Shown here piece by piece: positions 8,790 to 16,687 of a stretch of 64,000 nucleotides of DNA; position 1 is the stretch's first letter; the number at the start of each line of letters is the position of its first letter. The notes under the pieces were generated by a model. It saw only the letters and a program-made list of their open reading frames with translations. It was not told the origin of the DNA and did not search any database. Source of the stretch: Sulfobacillus sp. (lineage in GTDB: Bacteria > Bacillota > Sulfobacillia > Sulfobacillales > Sulfobacillaceae); the NCBI GenBank assembly GCA_027309085.1, contig DAIDDL010000019.1, positions 1 through 64,000 on the forward strand. Reading direction: 5' to 3'. A program made the position numbers and the translations under genes.

Positions 8790-10050
8790 AGGTCCATCCT
8801 CCGTTGCGTTGTACAATGCGACAGTATTTGTACGAAATGCCCTGAACGATACGTCGTCCTTGCGCCGAGAGATCAAAAGAGCCACTGGTCCGCGCGAGAA
8901 CGCGGCCCGTGTGCGTGCCAGCGTACTTTCCTTTGGGCACCACCGCGCGTACCAGATCCCCCGTCTGAACCCCGAAGTGGACCCTCTGCCGTGACCGATG
9001 ACGGATGGGGAAGCCGTATTTGTCCGTGCCACACATTTGGCGGGTGCCCCGCCCCTTCGCAGTCCACACCTGCACGTAGGAGGGCAGGCGGGTGAAGCGA
9101 TCGGGCGTACTTTCGCCGACACAGAGCGCATCGTAATAGTGCTCTTTCGGGAAGCTGTGGTCGAGACGCTGTTTCTTGGTACGCCCGCCGGATCCGCCTT
9201 CGACAGGCAATCCCGTCGCTTTGAGCTGGGTGTAAAGCCGCCAGCGCGTGGCGTTCATCATCGCCGCATCTTTCAGCGGTTTCTTCGTCTGGGCCTGAAC
9301 CTCGGGATAGCCGAACTCTTCTGCCGTGCGATTGTTTTTCAGGAGGTTGCAGGGTTCGCACGCCAGGGCCAAGTTATTGATCCGATTCGTTCCGCCTCGA
9401 CTCTTTGGCACGGTGTGTTCAATCTGAAGCGGTACCTTCGTGCGACCGCAATAGGCACAGCACCGTCCCCATTTCTCCAGCAGGTATTCCCGCAGCTCGT
9501 AGCCTAAGAGGGTGCCTTGCTGGTATTCCACGCCTGAAATTTCCGGGTTCTCCAGTTTTTGCGTGTCAAAGCGAACATGCTCGACACTGATCATCGTGAT
9601 CGGCGCGAGTTTTCGGATCTTCGCTAAGGCATGGAGTGTCTGGCCTACGCGGGCTTCCAGCGACGGCGGCAACCACCCATCTTTCCGCTTGCGATTTTGA
9701 AATCTGGGCTTTCGATAGCGGGTCTTCCGATGCCGCCGCCCTCTGCGGAGCGCTCGCCGGGCATCCAGCTTGGCTTTGACGCCCACTTTGTGGACAATCT
9801 CCCCGAAGAAGAGGATCTTCTCGCCTTTGGCTCCTGTTAAGACGATGGCTACGCCTGTCGTCTTGCTGCCGGGGTCGAATTTGACGCGCAGCGGTTGGAA
9901 GAGGGATTCCTCCGCCGCTCGATCCTTCAGCCGGATGGTGAACGGGGCCATCTTATCAATGACGGCGCGACCCCTCTCCAGTAACTGCCGCGCCCGCTTT
10001 TCGGTGCAGGGCATCAGCGGTTTCTTGTGTCGGTCTAAGACAAAAACCAT
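8764..10050 (-). CDS. iscB: IscB RNA-guided endonuclease (PLMP, RuvC, HNH)
   Basis: KKPLMPCTEKRARQLLERGRA (PLMP), KFDPGSKTTGVAIV (RuvC-I), arginine-rich bridge-helix-like RRALRRGRRHRKTRYRKPRFQNRKR, ISVEHVRFD (RuvC-II), CAYCGRTKVPLQIEHTVPKSRGGTNRINNLALACEPCNLLKNNRTAEEFG (HNH), KEHYYDALCVG (RuvC-III); SD AAGGAGAGG before ATG 10050. Confidence 0.93.
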   Translation of the reverse strand: MVFVLDRHKKPLMPCTEKRARQLLERGRAVIDKMAPFTIRLKDRAAEESLFQPLRVKFDPGSKTTGVAIVLTGAKGEKILFFGEIVHKVGVKAKLDARRALRRGRRHRKTRYRKPRFQNRKRKDGWLPPSLEARVGQTLHALAKIRKLAPITMISVEHVRFDTQKLENPEISGVEYQQGTLLGYELREYLLEKWGRCCAYCGRTKVPLQIEHTVPKSRGGTNRINNLALACEPCNLLKNNRTAEEFGYPEVQAQTKKPLKDAAMMNATRWRLYTQLKATGLPVEGGSGGRTKKQRLDHSFPKEHYYDALCVGESTPDRFTRLPSYVQVWTAKGRGTRQMCGTDKYGFPIRHRSRQRVHFGVQTGDLVRAVVPKGKYAGTHTGRVLARTSGSFDLSAQGRRIVQGISYKYCRIVQRNGGWTYDQKPVSA

Positions 10051-10360
10051 ACGTTGGCCTCTCCTTTTGGAGCCCCGTAAGGGGCTAGTAACGTCTTCGT
10101 GAAAAAATCTCTCCTCGCCCGGGTTCCTTGAGGTCGCAACATCCCTCCGCACCGCTCGCAACACCCCAGCTGGCTTTTAACGGAGGACCACAGCGCATGG
10201 GACTGGAGAAGCATCCCAAGGTGTGCACTCAAGGAACGGAGCCGCTCGCCCCCAAGGTCCCGGCGACTAGGGCTGGTCATAGCGCCCTTGCAGGCTTTCC
10301 GGCTAAAGCCAGAGCCTGTCGGAAATGCATCCCGACAAGCCCCCGGCTTTAGCCGTGGGG
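10051..10360 (-). ncRNA. Putative IscB omega-RNA scaffold, 5' of iscB
   Basis: Long stem 10301-10310/10345-10354 (GGCTAAAGCC/GGCTTTAGCC) continuing into 10313-10322/10332-10341, plus perfect 10-bp long-range pairing 10228-10237/10123-10132 (GTTCCTTGAG/CTCAAGGAAC); correct position for an IscB omega-RNA. Confidence 0.7.
10340..10360 (-). repeat. Left-end subterminal hairpin of iscB element: CCCC-A-CGGC-TAAA-GCCG-GGGG
   Basis: Read directly. Confidence 0.75.
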
Positions 10361-10361
10361 T

Positions 10362-11375
10362 CTATGACATCGTCCGTCCAATCGCCTCGGCAATAGCTCC
10401 CAGGGATGCGACCAGCTCGCCCAGGTGGGGAAGGTTCAGGCTTTGCGGGCCATCCGACAGGGCTTCCGTGGGATTGGGGTGGGCTTCGATAATCAGTCCG
10501 TCCGCTCCGGCGGCTACTGCCGCGCGGGCCATCGGGGCCACCCAGTTCCACTGCCCGGTGGAGTGGGAGGGGTCCACCACCACGGGCAGGTGGGACAACT
10601 GCTTCACGACGGGGATTGCGCTCAGGTCCAGCGTGTTGCGGGTTTTGGTTTCATAGGTGCGGATGCCGCGCTCACACAGGACAATGTCCCGGTTGCCGTT
10701 GGCCGCAATATATTCGGCCGCCATCAGCCACTCGTCAATGGTGGCGGACAGGCCCCGCTTGAGGAGCACAGGCTTGTGCATCTGGCCCACCGCTTTGAGC
10801 AGTTCGAAGTTCTGCATGTTGCGCGCCCCGATCTGAATCATATCGGCCCACTGGGCGACGTTTTCCAGGCTGTCGCGGTCTACCGCCTCCGTAACGACCA
10901 TGAGGCCGAAGCGTTCCCGGGCCTCAGCCAGGATTTTCAAGCCGGCAACACCCATGCCCTGGAAACTGTAAGGCGATGAGCGGGGCTTGTAGGCGCCCCC
11001 GCGCAGAACCGTCAGCCCAAAATCATTCACCGCGCGCGCTGCCTGCATCACCTGGTCATGGCTCTCCACCGCACAGGGGCCAGCAATCACAATCACCCGC
11101 TTGCTGCCGAAAGCCGCCGGCCCGACGTTGACGATAGTGTCTTCCGGGTGGAAGTCGCGGCTGACCAGCTTGTAAGGCCTTCTCACCGGCACCACCTGTT
11201 CAACCGACTGCATCGATGCCAAACGAACTACCCCCTCTGTCCCCTCGCCAATGACCCCGATAATGGTGCGTTCCACTCCGCGCGAAATATGCACCTGAAA
11301 CCCTTCAGACTTCAAACGTTCCGTTACGGCATCAATATCAGCATCTGGCGCATTTTTTGTCATGACCACAATCAT
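10362..11375 (-). CDS. aroF: 3-deoxy-7-phosphoheptulonate synthase (DAHP synthase)
   Basis: [75 protein letters not shown] motifs. Confidence 0.95.
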   Translation of the reverse strand: MIVVMTKNAPDADIDAVTERLKSEGFQVHISRGVERTIIGVIGEGTEGVVRLASMQSVEQVVPVRRPYKLVSRDFHPEDTIVNVGPAAFGSKRVIVIAGPCAVESHDQVMQAARAVNDFGLTVLRGGAYKPRSSPYSFQGMGVAGLKILAEARERFGLMVVTEAVDRDSLENVAQWADMIQIGARNMQNFELLKAVGQMHKPVLLKRGLSATIDEWLMAAEYIAANGNRDIVLCERGIRTYETKTRNTLDLSAIPVVKQLSHLPVVVDPSHSTGQWNWVAPMARAAVAAGADGLIIEAHPNPTEALSDGPQSLNLPHLGELVASLGAIAEAIGRTMS

Positions 11376-11410
11376 GGAACATTCATCCCCTCGCAAGCGC
11401 TCATTTTCGT

Positions 11411-11690
11411 AAAAAAAATAAGGCCTCAACTGTCCCTTAGGGACGAAGGCCTTTTCTCCGCGGTACCACCCTATTGGCCGGTTGCCCGGCCACTCTGCTA
11501 GCTGCAAACACAGCTACTCCCCTTTAACGGTGGGATCCCGGATTCTCTACTCGCGCCGCAGCGCTTTCGATGCACACTCTTGGGTGTACGGTCTGGACTC
11601 GAAGTATCGGCTTACACCACCCGCCGACTCTCTGCGCCTTCGAAAATCCGACCCCTTCCCAATCATCGCTTTTTGTATTTTCCCGGATGA
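11411..11690 (-). promoter_or_regulatory. T-box riboswitch leader upstream of aroF, probable Tyr (UAC) specifier
   Basis: Minus strand AGGGTGGTACCGCGG (11458-11472), terminator AAGGCCTTCGTCCCTAAGGGACAGTTGAGGCCTTATTTTTTTT (11411-11453), Stem I CAGAGAG...GGTGTAAGCC. Confidence 0.9.
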
Positions 11691-11724
11691 TACACCGCTT
11701 TATGAACGGTGTCAAGGCCTGTTG

Positions 11725-12522
11725 CTATGGATTTAATGCCGCCCGCAGAGAGGCCACGAACTCGTATGCCGCCTGTGGGGCCTTGTCTTGGGCCTCATCC
11801 ACGATCCGGACCAAGGCGCTGCCGACGATGACGCCGTCCGCCACCCGGCCCACCTCGCGGGCATGCTCCGGCGTGGAAATTCCAAATCCTATCGCCACGG
11901 GCTGGGAGGTGAATTGCTTGATGCGCGCGACCATGGCCCCGACGCCATGGTCCACGTCCTGGCGCACCCCGGTCACCCCGGTGAGGGAGACCCCGTAGAT
12001 AAACCCTGTCACCGCCTGCAGCGAGGCAATGTGGGCATCGGTAGAGGTGGGCGCCACCAGCGGAATGAGGGACACCCCCTCTTCCTGGGTGTAAGCGAAG
12101 ACTTCTTGGCTTTCCTGCCAGGGGAGGTCGGGGATGATAATCCCCTTGACCCCGCTTTGGGCGGCCGCGTGGATGAATTCCTTCAGGCCGAAATGGTAAA
12201 CCGGATTAATGTACGTGAGATAGACCACAGGGACCGAATTGCGGGTGATCTTCTCGGTGGCGGCCAGAATATCACGGATTTTTGTCCCGCTGGCCAGGGC
12301 ATCTGTCGCTGCTTTCTGCAGCACCGGCCCGTCTGCCAGCGGGTCGGAGAAGGGAATGCCGATCTCCACAATATCCGCGCCCCCCTCATTGAGAGCAGCC
12401 ACCAGAGCCCCGAGGTCTTGCAGATGCGGGTGGCCGGCAGTCACATACGGAATCAGCGCCGCCCGGTTCTGCTGTTTGGTGCGGGCGAACACGTCTTGCA
12501 ATGTCCGATCGGTGTTGGTCAA
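11725..12522 (-). CDS. trpA: Tryptophan synthase alpha subunit
   Basis: [51 protein letters not shown] motifs. Confidence 0.96.
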   Translation of the reverse strand: MTNTDRTLQDVFARTKQQNRAALIPYVTAGHPHLQDLGALVAALNEGGADIVEIGIPFSDPLADGPVLQKAATDALASGTKIRDILAATEKITRNSVPVVYLTYINPVYHFGLKEFIHAAAQSGVKGIIIPDLPWQESQEVFAYTQEEGVSLIPLVAPTSTDAHIASLQAVTGFIYGVSLTGVTGVRQDVDHGVGAMVARIKQFTSQPVAIGFGISTPEHAREVGRVADGVIVGSALVRIVDEAQDKAPQAAYEFVASLRAALNP

Positions 12523-13718
12523 TGGGTCCCCTCCTCATATTCCCTGACCGCGTCGACGTCTTTGTCGCCGCGCCCGGACAAGTTGATCAGCACCCGTGCG
12601 TGCTGGCTGCGGAGCCTCTCCTGTTCCTTGACCACCCAGGCCACCGCATGGGCGCTCTCCAACGCCGGGATAATCCCCTCCAGCAGCGACAGTTCATGAA
12701 ATGCGGCCAGCGCTTCCGTGTCGGTGATGGCGTGGTATTCCGCCCGCTTGGTATCATGAAAATAAGCGTGCTCGGGGCCAACCCCCGGGTAATCGAGCCC
12801 GGCCGAGATGGAGTGGGCAGGGATAATCTGGCCGTCCTCATCTTGCAGGAGGTAGCTTAAACTGCCGTGCAGAATCCCCTTCATGCCAACCGTTATCGTA
12901 GCGGCGTGCTTCCCGGTCTCGACCCCTTCCCCTCCCGCCTCAACCCCGACCAATGCCACTGGGTCGTTGCGGAAGGCATAAAAGATGCCCATCGAGTTGG
13001 AACCGCCCCCAACTGGGGCGACAATGTGGGTCGGCAGGCCTCCGGTGACGTCCTGGAACTGGCGGCGGGCCTCATTGCCAATCACCGACTGAAAGTCGCG
13101 CACCATCATGGGGTAGGGATGGGGGCCGACGACCGATCCAATGACATAAAATGTTGAGCGCACATTGGTCACCCAGTCGCGGATGGCTTCGTTGGTGGCA
13201 TCTTTCAGTGTGCGCGACCCGGAGTGGACAGGGATGACCTCAGCCCCCAAGAGCTGCATGCGGTAGACATTGAGCGCCTGCCGCTTGACGTCCTCCTCCC
13301 CCATGTAAACCTGGGCGGAGAGTCCGAAGAGGGCGGCGGCGGTCGCCGTGGCCACCCCGTGCTGACCCGCCCCGGTTTCCGCTATGATGCGGGTCTTGCC
13401 CATGCGCCGGGCCAGCAAAATCTGCCCCATGGTATTGTTGATCTTGTGGGCTCCGGTATGATTCAGGTCTTCACGTTTCAGGTAGACGTCAAATCCCACC
13501 CGGGCGCTCAAGCGGTCGGCGCGGCGCAAAGGGGTGGGCCGGCCCACGTAATCTTTGAGCAGCGCGGCCAGCTCAGCGGCAAAGGATGCATCCTGTTTCG
13601 CCTGGTCATACGCGAGGGTGAGCTCATCCAGCACCGGCATCAGCGTCTCCGGCACATAGCGCCCGCCAAAGCTCCCGAAGCGGCCCTGGCCGTCCGGCAC
13701 ATTGTTCATGACTGCCAT
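12519..13718 (-). CDS. trpB: Tryptophan synthase beta subunit
   Basis: [53 protein letters not shown] motifs. Confidence 0.97.
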   Translation of the reverse strand: MAVMNNVPDGQGRFGSFGGRYVPETLMPVLDELTLAYDQAKQDASFAAELAALLKDYVGRPTPLRRADRLSARVGFDVYLKREDLNHTGAHKINNTMGQILLARRMGKTRIIAETGAGQHGVATATAAALFGLSAQVYMGEEDVKRQALNVYRMQLLGAEVIPVHSGSRTLKDATNEAIRDWVTNVRSTFYVIGSVVGPHPYPMMVRDFQSVIGNEARRQFQDVTGGLPTHIVAPVGGGSNSMGIFYAFRNDPVALVGVEAGGEGVETGKHAATITVGMKGILHGSLSYLLQDEDGQIIPAHSISAGLDYPGVGPEHAYFHDTKRAEYHAITDTEALAAFHELSLLEGIIPALESAHAVAWVVKEQERLRSQHARVLINLSGRGDKDVDAVREYEEGTH

Positions 13719-14275
13719 TGTTTGGCCTCCTTGATAAATTTAGTGATCTTGGCAATATCTTTAACCCCGCCTGTCTCCACCCCGCTCGACACATCCACTC
13801 CGTCAGGGGAGAGCGCCCTCACAACCTGTCCGACATTTTCCGGGGACAGCCCGCCCGCAATCCACACCGGGCAGGAAAGATGGGGCCTGCGCCACTGCCA
13901 GGGCTTGCCTTGGCCCGGCTCCGGGCCATCGGCCAGCACAATGTCAGCCGCTTCACCGGTCCGGGTGGCAATGGCCCGGCGCCCGGCGGCGCGCACCAGG
14001 CCAATCCAGTCAAAATCCGCCGCGCCGTGGTACTGCACCGCCCAGACGTCCGCACTATCCAGCAGCCTTTGCAGGTCTTCCTGGCCCATGAGCTTCACCA
14101 CCGCCACAAACCGCACGGCAGGAAGGGCGCGGGTCATCTGCCCAGCCTGGGCCAGCGTGACGCGGCGCGGACTTTCGGCAAGCACCAGCCCAATGTAATC
14201 CGCTCCCTGGGCCACCGCCTGCTCGGCGATGCTCTGAGTGCTGACCCCGCAGATCTTGACCTCGACATCAGCCAC
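13706..14275 (-). CDS. trpF: Phosphoribosylanthranilate isomerase
   Basis: [37 protein letters not shown] motifs. Confidence 0.93.
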   Translation of the reverse strand: MADVEVKICGVSTQSIAEQAVAQGADYIGLVLAESPRRVTLAQAGQMTRALPAVRFVAVVKLMGQEDLQRLLDSADVWAVQYHGAADFDWIGLVRAAGRRAIATRTGEAADIVLADGPEPGQGKPWQWRRPHLSCPVWIAGGLSPENVGQVVRALSPDGVDVSSGVETGGVKDIAKITKFIKEAKQWQS

Positions 14276-15035
14276 TGGCCAGTTCCTCCAGCAAATTCCC
14301 GCCGCGCATCAGGTGCTCTCCCACCAACACCCCGGAATATCCCGCCTGGCGCAATCGCTCCACGTCCTGCCGCGTCTGGATGCCGCTCTCGCTAATCTTG
14401 ACCACAGACGGGGGAATGAAGGGCGCCATCCTTTCCGAAAATTCGAGCCGGGTGTCAAAGGAGTCCAGGTCGCGGTTGTTGATGCCGACAATCTCGGGAG
14501 ATAGCGCCAGGGCACGGTCCAGTTCCCCTGGCTGGTGCACTTCCACGAGCATCCCGATGCCCGCGGCCCTTGCTGCCTGGGCGAGGTCGCGCAGCTGGCT
14601 GTCATCGACGATGCGCACAATCACGAGCACGGCATCGGCCCCGAAAGCCCGGCTTTCGAAAATCTGCACAGGGTCGATGACGAAATCCTTGCGCAGCACG
14701 GGAAGGGACACGGCAGCCTTCACCCGCTGCAAGTCAGCCAGGCTGCCTGCGAAAAAATCGGGTTCGGTCAGCACGGACACTGCGTGCGCCCCCCGCGCGG
14801 CGTAGCCTGCCGCCTGCGCGTCCGGCCGGTAGTCATCTGTCAGCCAGCCTTTCGACGGCGACTTCTGCTTGCACTCGGCGATAATGCCGACGGGCATCCC
14901 CCGGTGGGTTCTCAGAGCGTCTGCCAGCGAGACGGCCGGCGGCTGTTCCTGGGCCCGGTCAAACAGCCACCCGCTCTGCCCCTGAATCTTGCCCACACGG
15001 TCTTGCACGGATGCCAGAATCTGGTCAAGAAACAT
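14268..15035 (-). CDS. trpC: Indole-3-glycerol phosphate synthase
   Basis: IIAECKQKSPSKGWL, SVLTEPDFFAGSLADL, VLRKDFVIDPVQIFESRAFGADAVL, VGINNRDLDSF motifs. Confidence 0.95.
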   Translation of the reverse strand: MFLDQILASVQDRVGKIQGQSGWLFDRAQEQPPAVSLADALRTHRGMPVGIIAECKQKSPSKGWLTDDYRPDAQAAGYAARGAHAVSVLTEPDFFAGSLADLQRVKAAVSLPVLRKDFVIDPVQIFESRAFGADAVLVIVRIVDDSQLRDLAQAARAAGIGMLVEVHQPGELDRALALSPEIVGINNRDLDSFDTRLEFSERMAPFIPPSVVKISESGIQTRQDVERLRQAGYSGVLVGEHLMRGGNLLEELASG

Positions 15036-16083
15036 CTCCGGCCTCCTCCGCAACCGGGCTGCGCTGGATCAAAGCCTCCAGCACTGCGGCCGCTCTCCCG
15101 TCTTCGACTGAACGCCGCGCCATCTCGACGCCCTCGCGGGGATCCCCCGCCATTTCCGATGCGTACAGCGCGACCCCGGCGTTGGCTAACACCATATCCA
15201 GGTACGGGCTGGGCTCGCCCCCAAGAATTTGGCGGCAAATCACGGCATTGGCAGCCGGGTCTCCTCCGCGGAAGGCTTCCTTGGGATAGGTGGGCAGTCC
15301 GAAATCTTCGGGCATCCACGAGCCGAAGCGCAAAGACTCGCCGTCAGCCACCCCGTACTGGGTGGGTCCCGCCAAAGACACTTCGTCCAGTCCGCCAGCC
15401 CCGTGCACCACCACGGCGCGCTTCAGCCCCAGACGCGACAGCACTTCTGTGATGGGGCGCACCCATTCCCCGGCAAACACCCCCAGCAGCTGGTACTCGG
15501 GATGGGCCGGGTTGGTCAGGGGTCCCAGCAAGTTGAAAACGGTCCGCACTCCCAGTTCCTTGCGGGTCTGCGCCGCATAGCGCATCGAGCGGTGGACTTT
15601 CTGCGCAAACAAAAATCCAAATCCCACTTCATCCACCAAGGCCGCCACTTCTGAAGGGGTCTGGGAAATCTCGACCCCCAGAGCTTCCAGCAGGTCAGCG
15701 CTGCCGCTTTTGGACGTGGCCGAGCGGTTGCCGTGCTTGGCGACATGGGCGCCGGCTCCCGCCGCCACCAGCGCGGAGACGGTCGAGACATTAAAGCTGA
15801 AAGAGCGGTCGCCCCCGGTCCCGCAGGTGTCGAGCAGGGGGCGGTGGGCAATGGGAACGCTCTGGGCATGGCGCCGCATGGCCCGCGCAAATCCGGTCAG
15901 CTCATCCACACTCTCGCCGCGGACGGCCAGCGCCATCAAAATGCCCGATACCTGCACGGCAGTGGCCTGCCCCTGCATGATGGCATCCATCAGCGCGTAG
16001 GCGTCGTTCTCATCCAGCCGCCGCCCCTCACTCAGGGCTAGGAGGCTTTCTCCAATCAATTCAAGTGCTCTATCCATTGCCAT
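15025..16083 (-). CDS. trpD: Anthranilate phosphoribosyltransferase
   Basis: DTCGTGGDRSFSFNVST, KHGNRSATSKSGSADLLEALG, RTVFNLLGPLTNPA motifs. Confidence 0.96.
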   Translation of the reverse strand: MAMDRALELIGESLLALSEGRRLDENDAYALMDAIMQGQATAVQVSGILMALAVRGESVDELTGFARAMRRHAQSVPIAHRPLLDTCGTGGDRSFSFNVSTVSALVAAGAGAHVAKHGNRSATSKSGSADLLEALGVEISQTPSEVAALVDEVGFGFLFAQKVHRSMRYAAQTRKELGVRTVFNLLGPLTNPAHPEYQLLGVFAGEWVRPITEVLSRLGLKRAVVVHGAGGLDEVSLAGPTQYGVADGESLRFGSWMPEDFGLPTYPKEAFRGGDPAANAVICRQILGGEPSPYLDMVLANAGVALYASEMAGDPREGVEMARRSVEDGRAAAVLEALIQRSPVAEEAGDVS

Positions 16084-16687
16084 GATCTCCTTGGAATGTC
16101 GTGGGCTGGGCCAGGGGGGATGGTGTCCGCAAAAAGTTTTGAAGAATATCCAGGCCGGCTGGTGTCAGAATGGACTCCGGGTGAAACTGGATCCCGAACA
16201 CAGGAAACTGCCGGTGGCGGACCGCCATCACCGTGCCGTCGGCGCTCGTGGCGGCAATCTCCAGATCGGGCGCCTCCCCCACCGCCACGGCCAGAGAATG
16301 ATAGCGCCCCGCCGGAAATCCCTGCGGCAGGCCTTCGAAAATGCCTTGCCCGTTATGAAAGATGCGGTCTTCCTTGCCGTGCATCAAGCGCACCGCCGGC
16401 TCCACCCGGCCCCCATACGCATAGGCGATCCCCTGGTGCCCGAGGCACACCCCCAGGACCGGCACCGCAGCGCCAAAATGACGGATGAGGTCAATCATGA
16501 TTCCTGCGTCCTCCGGCCGTCCCGGTCCCGGTGACAGCACGATCCGCTCCGGCCCCAGCGCCTCAATCTCTTCGACCTGGATCTCATCATTGCGCGCCAC
16601 CCGCACGTCAGCGCCCAGCAGTCCGAGATATTGCACCAGGTTGTACGTAAAGGAATCGTAATTGTCCAAGACCAATATCACAGCCAC
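16070..16687 (-). CDS. trpG: Anthranilate synthase component II (glutamine amidotransferase)
   Basis: DNYDSFTYNLVQYLG, LSPGPGRPEDAG, VLGVCLGHQGIAYAYGG, FGIQFHPESILTP motifs. Confidence 0.95.
   Translation of the reverse strand: MAVILVLDNYDSFTYNLVQYLGLLGADVRVARNDEIQVEEIEALGPERIVLSPGPGRPEDAGIMIDLIRHFGAAVPVLGVCLGHQGIAYAYGGRVEPAVRLMHGKEDRIFHNGQGIFEGLPQGFPAGRYHSLAVAVGEAPDLEIAATSADGTVMAVRHRQFPVFGIQFHPESILTPAGLDILQNFLRTPSPLAQPTTFQGDHGNG

Larger units (their letters stand above)
8710..10365 (-). mobile_element. IS200/IS605-superfamily iscB element without tnpA (approximate boundaries)
   Basis: Matching subterminal imperfect hairpins at 8723-8743 and 10340-10360 flank a structured leader and iscB, placed between aroF and tyrA. 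Confidence 0.75.

Noticed and set aside
8998-9507. Plus-strand ORF opposite iscB
   Set aside because: Shadow of the conserved iscB coding strand.
8764-10050. Alternative call of the IscB ORF as a TnpB or generic HNH endonuclease
   Set aside because: The PLMP domain, RuvC split by an HNH insertion and the upstream structured RNA fit IscB specifically; TnpB lacks HNH and PLMP.
13224-14198. Long plus-strand ORF (324 aa) antisense to trpB/trpF
   Set aside because: High-GC antisense shadow of strongly conserved trp genes; no recognisable motifs.
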